The translations under genes and the position numbers were made by a program. A stretch of 10,775 nucleotides of DNA from PVC group bacterium. Lineage in GTDB: Bacteria > Verrucomicrobiota > Kiritimatiellia > CAIKKV01 > PXCX01. The stretch covers positions 1-10,775 of the forward strand of contig PXCX01000278.1 of the NCBI GenBank assembly GCA_003565195.1. The letters are read 5' to 3'. The notes under the pieces were generated by a model that was given only the letters and a program-made list of their open reading frames with translations, did no database searches and was not told the DNA's origin. How positions within the stretch are numbered: position 1 is the first letter of the stretch; each line of letters opens with the position of its first letter. Shown piece after piece: positions 1 to 6,129 of this stretch.

Positions 1-787
1 CGCTGCCCCATTCGCGCGCCTGTTCGGCACAAAACTGTTTTCGCCAGCATCGTTCATAGGTGTGCAACACGCTTTCGGGCCGGCCCAGACCGGTGATCCG
101 GCCGCTATCAAGCAATAGGATACGATCGCTGACTGAACGGATGGTTTGTAAATCATGCGACACGACCAGCAAAGTCTTGCCTTCTTTACGGAAGCGCGTC
201 ATACGTTCCAGACATTTACGTTGAAAGACCGCATCGCCGACCGCCAACACTTCGTCAACGATCAGGATATCGGGATTAACTTCCACTGCCACGGCGAATC
301 CAAGCCGGACATACATACCCGACGAATAATGTTTGACCGGTTGATCGATAAACTCCGTCAGTTCGGCAAACGCCACAATGGCATCGAAACGTTGGCGCAT
401 CCATTGTCGCGGCAATCCCAGGATGGCGCCCCACAGGTATACATTTTCACGACCGGTCAGATCGGGATGGAATCCGGCGCCCAACTCAAGTAGCGATGAA
501 ACTGTTCCGCGACATACAACCGAGCCGCTGGTCGGCGTCATGGTTCCTGCCAACAACGCCAACAAGGTGCTTTTGCCGGCGCCATTGCCCCCGATAATCC
601 CAAGCGTCTCACCGCGTCGCACCTGAAAGTCGACATCGCGCAAGGCCCAGAAGTCGCGACCGATGCGCCAATGCCGCCAGTTGCGCACGCGGTCGACAAC
701 CAATGATTTGAGGGTGCGCCCACCCTGCGGCGCCAGCTTAAAGCATTTGGCGACATTGCGCACCTCAATGGCGTATTGCGATTTCAT
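1..787 (-). CDS. wzt: Polysaccharide ABC transporter, ATP-binding subunit (Wzt-like), 3' part outside window
   Basis: This is the ATPase subunit of an ABC-2 exporter that moves a lipid-linked O-polysaccharide or similar glycan across the inner membrane. About 262 codons are visible and the frame is still open at base 1. Motifs seen are Walker A GGNGAGKST (residues 66-74), the family block SSLLELGAGFHPDLTGREN (97-115), the ABC signature YSSGMYVR (154-161), Walker B DILIVDEV with the catalytic Glu (173-180), and the H-loop SHD (210-212). The LELGAGF block is typical of the Wzt/TagH/RfbB branch, which exports polysaccharides. The ATG overlaps the permease stop in an ATGA, so the two are translationally coupled. 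The protein continues beyond a normal nucleotide-binding domain, so a C-terminal extension, possibly a Wzt carbohydrate-binding domain, is likely but not visible. The exported glycan is unknown. Confidence 0.93.
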   Translation of the reverse strand, partial: MKSQYAIEVRNVAKCFKLAPQGGRTLKSLVVDRVRNWRHWRIGRDFWALRDVDFQVRRGETLGIIGGNGAGKSTLLALLAGTMTPTSGSVVCRGTVSSLLELGAGFHPDLTGRENVYLWGAILGLPRQWMRQRFDAIVAFAELTEFIDQPVKHYSSGMYVRLGFAVAVEVNPDILIVDEVLAVGDAVFQRKCLERMTRFRKEGKTLLVVSHDLQTIRSVSDRILLLDSGRITGLGRPESVLHTYERCWRKQFCAEQAREWGS

Positions 788-1611
788 AATTCGTCGGCAA
801 ACCGGACTTGCAAACGTTGAAAAAACCAAATTCCGAGCGGCAAAACGATCCAGGCGATGGCGAACGAAAAGAGTGCCGTACGGAAAAACGGGAATGGTTC
901 GCGCAACAATGCGGTACGATAGGCGGAAACGATGCCCGTCATCGGATTGGCGAAGTAGGCATACGTCAGCAGCGACGGTAACTCCCGATCAAGCACCAGC
1001 GAAACCGGATAGATCACCGGCGTGAGAAAAAACCACGCCATCAAGGCCACGCTAACCAGATGTTCGCTATCGCGAAAGAACACATTGATTGCCGAAATAA
1101 AACAACTGATTCCCAAACAGAACGCCAGATGCGTCAACACAATCAGCGGCAACCAGATCAGTTCGACATCAAAAACAACGCCGCGCAACAGTAGAAACAC
1201 TGCCAGAACCAAGCCCGACAACAAAAAATTGACGGTATTGGCCAGCACCATCGACAGCGGCAGAATCAAGCGCGGGAAAGCCGTCTTGCGGACCAGGTTG
1301 GCATTGCCCATGACGGCATGCAAACTATCGTTGGTGCAGGTCGACAAATAGTGCCAGGCAAGAATCCCGACAATCAAGATATGCAGATCAATCGGAAATC
1401 GGAGGATACCGAGAAACACGGCATAAATCACGATCAGAAACAACGGCCCCAGCAACGACCACACGAAGCCCAGAGTCGCGTTCTTATAACGGATTTTGAG
1501 GTTGCGGACGGCAAGTAACGCCACCAATTCACGCCGCCGCCAGATCTCCGACCATGGCGAAAAGATTTTTTTAAACATTGCGCGGGCCAAAACAACTCTT
1601 GAGGGAACCAT
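784..1611 (-). CDS. wzm: Polysaccharide ABC transporter, permease subunit (Wzm-like, ABC-2 family)
   Basis: This inner-membrane permease of 275 aa, near the usual length of about 260, pairs with the ATPase that overlaps its stop codon by 4 nt. Family landmarks are the cytoplasmic N-terminal segment ending VRNLKIRYKNATLGFVW (35-51), then about six hydrophobic segments (near 52-70, 77-90, 117-142, 150-176, 186-206 and 247-265). LVRKTAFPRLILPLS (106-120) and NPMTGIVSAYRTALL (222-236) are also typical of Wzm/RfbA-type ABC-2 transporters. The ATG at 1611 follows a weak GGG-containing ribosome site. Met12 (ATG at 1578) is an alternative that would give a more usual N-terminus. The gene lies 23 nt after the RRM protein gene, so co-transcription with it is plausible. 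Role and partner are secure; the substrate is not. Confidence 0.93.
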   Translation of the reverse strand: MVPSRVVLARAMFKKIFSPWSEIWRRRELVALLAVRNLKIRYKNATLGFVWSLLGPLFLIVIYAVFLGILRFPIDLHILIVGILAWHYLSTCTNDSLHAVMGNANLVRKTAFPRLILPLSMVLANTVNFLLSGLVLAVFLLLRGVVFDVELIWLPLIVLTHLAFCLGISCFISAINVFFRDSEHLVSVALMAWFFLTPVIYPVSLVLDRELPSLLTYAYFANPMTGIVSAYRTALLREPFPFFRTALFSFAIAWIVLPLGIWFFQRLQVRFADEL

Positions 1612-1624
1612 TCTGACCCTGTCT

Positions 1625-1646
1625 GCGTACCGGATTAGCGGTACGC
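1625..1646 (-). other. Perfect 8-bp inverted repeat over the RRM gene stop codon
   Basis: GCGTACCG and CGGTACGC are separated by 6 nt. The hairpin contains the TAA stop of the RRM gene (1637-1635) and ends 13 nt before the permease ATG. No T-run follows on either strand, so it is not a standard intrinsic terminator. It could limit read-through, stabilise the upstream mRNA, or affect initiation of the permease. The symmetry is seen; the role is inferred. Confidence 0.5.
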
Positions 1647-1925
1647 ACCGCCGGCTTGACCGCGGGGCGGACGGTCTTCGCGGGGTTTGGCAATATTGAC
1701 CCGCAAACTGCGACCGTCAAGCTCTTTACCGTCGAAGGTCTCGATGGCTTTCTGCGCTTCTTCGGGAGTACCCATTTCAACAAACCCGAACCCGCGTGAA
1801 CGCTGCGTGAATTTATCCATGATAATACTGCAGCTATCGACCTGGCCAGCCTGTGCGAAGTAATCTTTCAATTCCTCTTCCGTGGTATTGAAAGACAGAT
1901 TCCCAATATACAACTTTTTCGACAT
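1635..1925 (-). CDS. Small RRM-domain RNA-binding protein
   Basis: This 96-aa protein is a single RNA recognition motif, of the kind found in cyanobacterial Rbp proteins and scattered other bacteria. RNP2 is LYIGNL (5-10) and RNP1 is RGFGFVEM (44-51), with the conserved aromatic residues present. The domain fills residues 3-80 and is followed by a short basic, Gly/Arg-rich tail (81-96). The start at 1925 is chosen because MSKKLYIGNL is the normal family N-terminus and purine-rich GGGAAGAG/AGG lies just upstream. The frame stays open to 2015, but those extra residues do not look like protein. Family members bind single-stranded RNA and are often cold-induced; the target here is unknown. It lies just upstream of the polysaccharide exporter genes. 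Confidence 0.93.
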   Translation of the reverse strand: MSKKLYIGNLSFNTTEEELKDYFAQAGQVDSCSIIMDKFTQRSRGFGFVEMGTPEEAQKAIETFDGKELDGRSLRVNIAKPREDRPPRGQAGGAYR

Positions 1926-2064
1926 AACCTGCTCTTCCCGTTGACCTGAGCGGGATCCGATGCCCCGGGTTCCGATTACTCCGGATAAAATTGGCGGCGG
2001 CGCTATACCTTGCACGCCACCTAAACCTCATGCCGGCATCCATTCACTATCCCGTCACGTCGAT
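1926..2064 (-). promoter_or_regulatory. Structured long 5' UTR of the RRM gene
   Basis: This is the stretch between the predicted promoter and the RRM start codon, with no gene. On the transcribed strand GGTGGCG (2021-2015) can pair with CGCCGCC (2002-1996, one G-U) across a 12-nt loop, and this stem is followed by an AATTTT. Nearer the gene, TCCCG (1955-1951) can pair with CGGGA (1940-1936), which partly covers the purine-rich ribosome site. A long folded leader fits cold- or RNA-regulated genes of this type, but nothing here matches a riboswitch I know. Confidence 0.35.
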
Positions 2065-2093
2065 AAGATAACGCTTACATTAGAAAAAAGCAA
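2065..2093 (-). promoter_or_regulatory. Candidate promoter for the RRM gene
   Basis: TTGCTT (2093-2088) and TATCTT (2070-2065) are separated by exactly 17 nt and lie in the A/T-rich part of the intergenic region. Box matches are only moderate (TTG of the -35 consensus, four of six in the -10). The predicted start is near 2058, giving a leader of about 130 nt. Confidence 0.3.
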
Positions 2094-2131
2094 CCTTTTT
2101 TTGATTTTTTTACATTTACAAATTCTGATGG

Positions 2132-2152
2132 GTATTTCGTCATTCGTCATTC
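2132..2152. repeat. Short 7-bp tandem repeat
   Basis: Three 7-bp units on the plus strand: GTATTTC, GTCATTC, GTCATTC. It is non-coding and sits in the middle of the A/T-rich intergenic region. Similar period-7 or GACGAA-type repetition occurs at two other intergenic sites in this window. Confidence 0.6.
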
Positions 2153-2209
2153 AATGGCACGTCACGCAAATCGAAATATTATGTAGAAACCTCTTAAGTA
2201 AGTGCCATT
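2153..2209. other. Inverted repeat AATGGCAC / GTGCCATT with a 41-nt spacer
   Basis: Perfect 8-bp arms at 2153-2160 and 2202-2209. The repeat starts about 12 nt after the pilD stop codon, so it could be a weak 3'-end structure of that transcript or a binding site. There is no T-run beside it. No clear intrinsic terminator is visible after pilD. Confidence 0.3.
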
Positions 2210-2220
2210 CGGATAAGGCG

Positions 2221-3099
2221 CTAAAACGTCGTCATTTCGGGTGGCAACAACAGGTTAACATACCACTCCCACCAAACCGGTCCCCACAGTATCCACAAGA
2301 CGGCAGCCAGCGCCAGAAAAGGACCGAAGGGGATGCGCGCGCGTAATCGCTTGCGTTGCAGGGCAATCAAGACGACTCCGATCACTGATCCGACCAAAGA
2401 TGACATCAGCAGGATGAAAAAAACGGCGTAACCCCCGAAAAAAGCTCCCAGAGCACTCATCAACTTGACGTCTCCGAATCCCATGGCCTCTTTCTTGAAG
2501 AGCAATCGACCGAACCAGGCGATCGCCCAGAGCGATAAAAAGCCGATGGCGGCGCCGGCGCCGGCGCGAAGCAATGCCGGCCAAACCGTTTCGGCGCCAT
2601 GCAACGCCGGCACCAGGGCGCTCAATCCGATCCCGGCCACGATCCCGCCGAGACTGATTCGATCGGGAATAATCATGTGATCGAGATCGACGAAAGTCGC
2701 CAAGACCAAACCTGAAACCACCAACCAATAGATAGGAATCAGCCGCAAAGCGTTCACGGGCGCCAACCCCAGCGGCGGGGCTCCGGAACCGAACCCGACC
2801 TTAAGCCAGACTGCCAGGAACAATACCGCGGTCAACAGTTCGACACCGAAATAGCGCGCTGTGATCGACGTTTTGCAATGGCGGCAGCGCGCGCCCAACC
2901 ACAGGAAACTGAACAGCGGAATATTGTCGTACCATGCAATCATGGCCCGGCAGCGCGGACAATGTGAACGCGGCGTGACCACCGACATACCGGCCGGAAT
3001 CCGATAGATACAGACATTCAGAAAACTGCCGACACAAGCTCCCCATACGAATACCAGAACTGTTAAAAACGCTTCGGGTTGAACGGGACAAACAGGCAT
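2221..3099 (-). CDS. pilD: Type 4 prepilin leader peptidase / N-methyltransferase
   Basis: This 292-aa polytopic inner-membrane aspartyl protease (family A24) cleaves the leader of type IV pilins or type II secretion pseudopilins and methylates the new N-terminus. The N-terminal domain has GSFLNVCIYRIP (24-35) and the four zinc-type cysteines CPRC (47-50) and CRHC (72-75), typical of full bifunctional enzymes. The catalytic aspartates are in VDLDHMIIPD (137-146) and GFGDVK (207-212; Asp210). Multiple hydrophobic segments follow in the expected places. AAAGGA lies about 8 nt before the ATG. It follows aroE by 29 nt and appears to be the last gene of the ilv-leu operon. No pilin or other pilus gene is in the window, so its substrate is elsewhere. 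Confidence 0.95.
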   Translation of the reverse strand: MPVCPVQPEAFLTVLVFVWGACVGSFLNVCIYRIPAGMSVVTPRSHCPRCRAMIAWYDNIPLFSFLWLGARCRHCKTSITARYFGVELLTAVLFLAVWLKVGFGSGAPPLGLAPVNALRLIPIYWLVVSGLVLATFVDLDHMIIPDRISLGGIVAGIGLSALVPALHGAETVWPALLRAGAGAAIGFLSLWAIAWFGRLLFKKEAMGFGDVKLMSALGAFFGGYAVFFILLMSSLVGSVIGVVLIALQRKRLRARIPFGPFLALAAVLWILWGPVWWEWYVNLLLPPEMTTF

Positions 3100-3128
3100 A
3101 CCATTTTCCTTTCAGCTCAAGACGACGC

Positions 3129-4010
3129 TTAGCCGCCGCCATAAACGGCATTTTCCAACGCAGCTCGCATGACACCGACAGGTATTTCGACCCCGGTCCA
3201 CAAGCGCAGGGCCAGTACCCCCTGGTGCAGCAACATCCCTAATCCGTTGGCTGTCCGCGCACCGGCCTTGGCCGCCGCGCGCATCGTCACGGTTTCCGGA
3301 AACATATAAACCAGATCATAAACCGATTGGCCGGCATGGAACGCCTTGCCGTCTAGCGCCGGCGAGTCGTCAGGGTTCATACCTAGTGGGGATGCCTGAA
3401 CGATCAATTCGGCATCGCGAGACGCGGCCGGCAACGCCGGGTCGGACACTGCGACGCAATCGACCGCAACATCCGGCGCACAGCGCTGGATTTCAACGGC
3501 CAACTCACGCGTGCGTGTCGCATCCAGATCGGTAATCGTCACCTGGCGTGCGCCGTTCACGGCGCAGGTCAGCGCAACAGCGCGGCCGGCGCCGCCGGCG
3601 CCAAACACAAACACCGAACGGCCGGCCGGTTGGATGGCGAACGCTTCATGCAATGCGGCCAGAAAGCCTTCGCCATCGGTATTGTATCCCCGCCATCCGT
3701 CATCGGTACGCACCAGAGTATTGACGGCCCTCATCTGCGCGGCGCTCTCGTCCAGCGCGGTCAAGGCGCGGAAGGCCACCTCTTTGAGCGGCACGGTCAG
3801 GTTGACACCGTTAAATCCCATGGCATGCATCGCCTCGATAACCGTCGGCAACCGATCGGGCGCCACATCAAACGCCAGATAGCGGGCATCCATCTTAAGA
3901 TCGTCCAAGGCGGCCTGGTGCATAATCGGCGAAAGCGTATGCCCGATCGGATGGCCCAGCACGGCATAAGGCACGGTTTTACCCGAAACCGGTTTTTTTC
4001 GGCAGGTCAT
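3129..4010 (-). CDS. aroE: Shikimate dehydrogenase (NADP+)
   Basis: This enzyme reduces 3-dehydroshikimate to shikimate with NADPH, the fourth step of the chorismate pathway, in the cytoplasm. The protein is 293 aa. The substrate site shows GHPIGHTLSP (19-28; Thr where many enzymes have Ser), NLTVPLK with catalytic Lys76, and NTDG with Asp112. The dinucleotide-binding loop is FGAGGAGRAV (136-145). YDLVY (231-235) and LLHQG (260-264) are also family motifs. The ATG overlaps the leuA stop codon (ATGA), so it is probably coupled to leuA translation. Its presence inside a branched-chain amino-acid operon is unusual but not unique in bacteria. Confidence 0.96.
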   Translation of the reverse strand: MTCRKKPVSGKTVPYAVLGHPIGHTLSPIMHQAALDDLKMDARYLAFDVAPDRLPTVIEAMHAMGFNGVNLTVPLKEVAFRALTALDESAAQMRAVNTLVRTDDGWRGYNTDGEGFLAALHEAFAIQPAGRSVFVFGAGGAGRAVALTCAVNGARQVTITDLDATRTRELAVEIQRCAPDVAVDCVAVSDPALPAASRDAELIVQASPLGMNPDDSPALDGKAFHAGQSVYDLVYMFPETVTMRAAAKAGARTANGLGMLLHQGVLALRLWTGVEIPVGVMRAALENAVYGGG

Positions 4011-5605
4011 GCTTTCTCCTTCACACTGCGGTTAGTAGCCGCGGACGCAGGCTCCGTGGGTACGGCGGTCGTTTTTTCAGTCGTTTCGTTCTCACGGATA
4101 CCGAGCAGACGGTTCACGCAAAACAGGTACGCTTTGGCGCCCGCTTCGACGATATCGGTACTGGCCGCCTTGGCGCTGAGCACACAATCGCCGAAATCGA
4201 CCCGGACACTGACTTCGCCCATGGCATCTTTGCCGACCGAAACGGATTGCAACGAAAAATCGAGTAACCGTCCCTGGATCCCGGTCATCCGGTCAATCGC
4301 TTTGAGGCTGGCATCAATCGGCCCGTCACCGCAGGCAGCATCCTGCAGCGTCGCACCGGCCTTACGCAGCCGCACCGTCGCGGTGGGGACGGCATGGTTG
4401 CCGGTCGACACATGCAGATACTCCATTTCATAGATTGCCGCGTATTCGAGCATTTCATCGCGCGCAATCGCGATCAGATCGTCATCGTAAACGGTTTTCT
4501 TCTTGTCGGCCAAGGCGATGAATCGTTCGTAAGCGCGATCCAGTTCCGCGCCGGTAAGGCGGATTCCCATCCGGTCGAGATGATGCAGAAAGGCATGACG
4601 TCCCGAATGCTTGCCCAGCACGAGTTCGCCGCTTTCGATACCGATATCCTGCGGGCGCATGATTTCATAGGTCGTACGTTCCTTGAGCACCCCGTCCTGA
4701 TGGATCCCGGCTTCATGGGCAAAGGCATTGGCGCCCACGATGGCTTTATTACGCTGAACCGTCATACCGGTCAGGCGACTGACAAGCCGGCTGATTCGAT
4801 GGATTTCATGGGTGATGATGCCGGTCGTGAGATCGAACAGATCGCGTCGGGTATGCAGGGCCATCACCACTTCTTCCAGCGCGCAGTTACCGGCGCGTTC
4901 CCCCAGGCCGTTGATCGTGCATTCAATACCGCGGGCGCCGTTTTGAACGGCCGCCAGCGAATTCGCGACGGCAAGTCCCAGATCGTTATGACAATGCACA
5001 TTGATAACGGCCTTATCGATATTGGGAACGTGTTCATGGAGATAGGCAATCAGCCGGCCGAACTCGGATGGGATCGCATAGCCGACGGTATCGGGAATAT
5101 TGACCGTGCTTGCGCCGGCATCGATAACGGCCTCGACGACCTGGGCCAGGAAATCGGGTTCAGTTCGCGAAGCGTCTTCGGGACTGAATTCGATATCATC
5201 GCAAAAACCGCGCGCGTAGCGCACGGATTCCACGGCCTGGGCAAGGATTTCATCGCGAGCCTTGCGCAGTTTATATTTCCGGTGAATCGCCGAGGTTGCC
5301 AAAAACACGTGGATCCGGCGACGTGGCGCGGGTTCCAGCGCTTCGGCGCAACTTTCGATATCCGGTTTCGTGCAGCGGGCCAGCCCGGCAATAATCGGAC
5401 CCTTGACTTGTTTGGCAACATCGTTGACGGCCATGAAATCGCCGGGCGACGCCTTCGGGAATCCGGCTTCGATGACATCGACACGCATTTGCGCCAGAGC
5501 ATGCGCGATCTCGAGTTTTTCGCGATGATTAAGGCTGGCGCCCGGCGATTGTTCGCCGTCACGCAGCGTGGTATCAAAAATCATAACGTGTGCATCATTC
5601 TTCAT
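4007..5605 (-). CDS. leuA: 2-isopropylmalate synthase
   Basis: This enzyme condenses acetyl-CoA with 2-ketoisovalerate, the committed step of leucine synthesis. The 532-aa product has the HMGL-like TIM barrel with FDTTLRDGEQSPG (10-22), metal-binding HCHNDLG (204-210), ECTINGLGERAGN (228-240) and AHEAGIHQDG (296-305). The C-terminal LeuA regulatory domain, site of leucine feedback in the family, spans about 395-502 and includes GDGPIDA. A low-complexity Thr/Ala/Glu/Lys tail of about 28 residues follows. The frame is open to 5824, but that part lies inside ilvH. Of the tandem ATGs at 5608 and 5605, the second has better spacing (6 nt) from GGAG. It overlaps the ilvH 3' end by 11 nt, implying coupling. 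The intact regulatory domain and motifs favour LeuA over citramalate synthase. Confidence 0.96.
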   Translation of the reverse strand: MKNDAHVMIFDTTLRDGEQSPGASLNHREKLEIAHALAQMRVDVIEAGFPKASPGDFMAVNDVAKQVKGPIIAGLARCTKPDIESCAEALEPAPRRRIHVFLATSAIHRKYKLRKARDEILAQAVESVRYARGFCDDIEFSPEDASRTEPDFLAQVVEAVIDAGASTVNIPDTVGYAIPSEFGRLIAYLHEHVPNIDKAVINVHCHNDLGLAVANSLAAVQNGARGIECTINGLGERAGNCALEEVVMALHTRRDLFDLTTGIITHEIHRISRLVSRLTGMTVQRNKAIVGANAFAHEAGIHQDGVLKERTTYEIMRPQDIGIESGELVLGKHSGRHAFLHHLDRMGIRLTGAELDRAYERFIALADKKKTVYDDDLIAIARDEMLEYAAIYEMEYLHVSTGNHAVPTATVRLRKAGATLQDAACGDGPIDASLKAIDRMTGIQGRLLDFSLQSVSVGKDAMGEVSVRVDFGDCVLSAKAASTDIVEAGAKAYLFCVNRLLGIRENETTEKTTAVPTEPASAATNRSVKEKA

Positions 5606-6095
5606 CATCGGCTCCGTTATGGTTCTCGGTTTCGATCGCGATCCCCCCGGTGCGTGCCAGATCCAGGACACCCAATGGTTCGAGCAACGCCAGCAGGGCA
5701 TGCAATTTATCTCTATCGCCGGCCACCTGAATGACCATGTCAGCGCTACGAACCGCAATGATTTTACCTTCGAACAATCCCACCAGCTCCATGATTTCCG
5801 AGCGCCGTTCACGGGGTGCGGCAACTTTGATCAGCAACAGTTCGCGATTAATGAAACGACGCTGGGTCAGATCGTTGACGGAACGTACATCGACCAGTTT
5901 CGCAAGTTGGCGGGTAACTTGTTCGAGGACCCGGTCATCGCCGGGAACCTGCATCGTCATGCGCGACACATTCGGGTCTTGGGTAGGCCCGACGTTGAGC
6001 GTCTCGATATTATAACCCCGACCGGAAATCAAGCCTACGATTCGCGCCAGCACACCGGGTTGATTGTCGACGTTCAGTGTAATTGTATGTTTCAT
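5595..6095 (-). CDS. ilvH: Acetolactate synthase, small (regulatory) subunit
   Basis: The 166-aa regulatory subunit of acetohydroxyacid synthase activates the catalytic subunit and gives valine feedback. An N-terminal ACT domain (3-76) has TITLNVDNQPGVLARIVGLIS and RGYNIETL. Asn11, Gly14 and Asn29 occupy the positions known in E. coli IlvH for valine response, so feedback inhibition is probably retained. NRELLLIKV (83-91) starts the C-terminal domain. AGGGGA lies about 8 nt before the ATG. It sits 34 nt after ilvB and overlaps leuA. The acidic end (DDEE) is unremarkable. Confidence 0.96.
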   Translation of the reverse strand: MKHTITLNVDNQPGVLARIVGLISGRGYNIETLNVGPTQDPNVSRMTMQVPGDDRVLEQVTRQLAKLVDVRSVNDLTQRRFINRELLLIKVAAPRERRSEIMELVGLFEGKIIAVRSADMVIQVAGDRDKLHALLALLEPLGVLDLARTGGIAIETENHNGADDEE

Positions 6096-6129
6096 ATCGG
6101 TTTCCCCTGTTCGGTTATTCTCTCCGTCT

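Noticed and set aside
1926..2015. Longer RRM protein starting at 2015
   Set aside because: The added 30 residues do not resemble the family, and a ribosome site sits before the ATG at 1925.
2081..2119. A/T hairpin with T-runs as an intrinsic terminator
   Set aside because: The stem is almost all A-T with only one or two G-C pairs, so it is too weak to call; it may just be A/T-rich promoter DNA.
2155..2170. Sigma54-type promoter (TGGCACG on the plus strand)
   Set aside because: The -24 half is good, but no GC doublet occurs at the required -12 distance and no plus-strand gene follows.
4394..5734. 446-codon plus-strand open frame opposite leuA and ilvH
   Set aside because: Antisense shadow of well-conserved genes; no ribosome site or domain.
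5609..5824. Longer leuA with 72-73 extra N-terminal residues
   Set aside because: The extra part is Trp/Arg/Pro-rich, lies inside ilvH and has no LeuA similarity; tandem ATGs after GGAG give a normal N-terminus.
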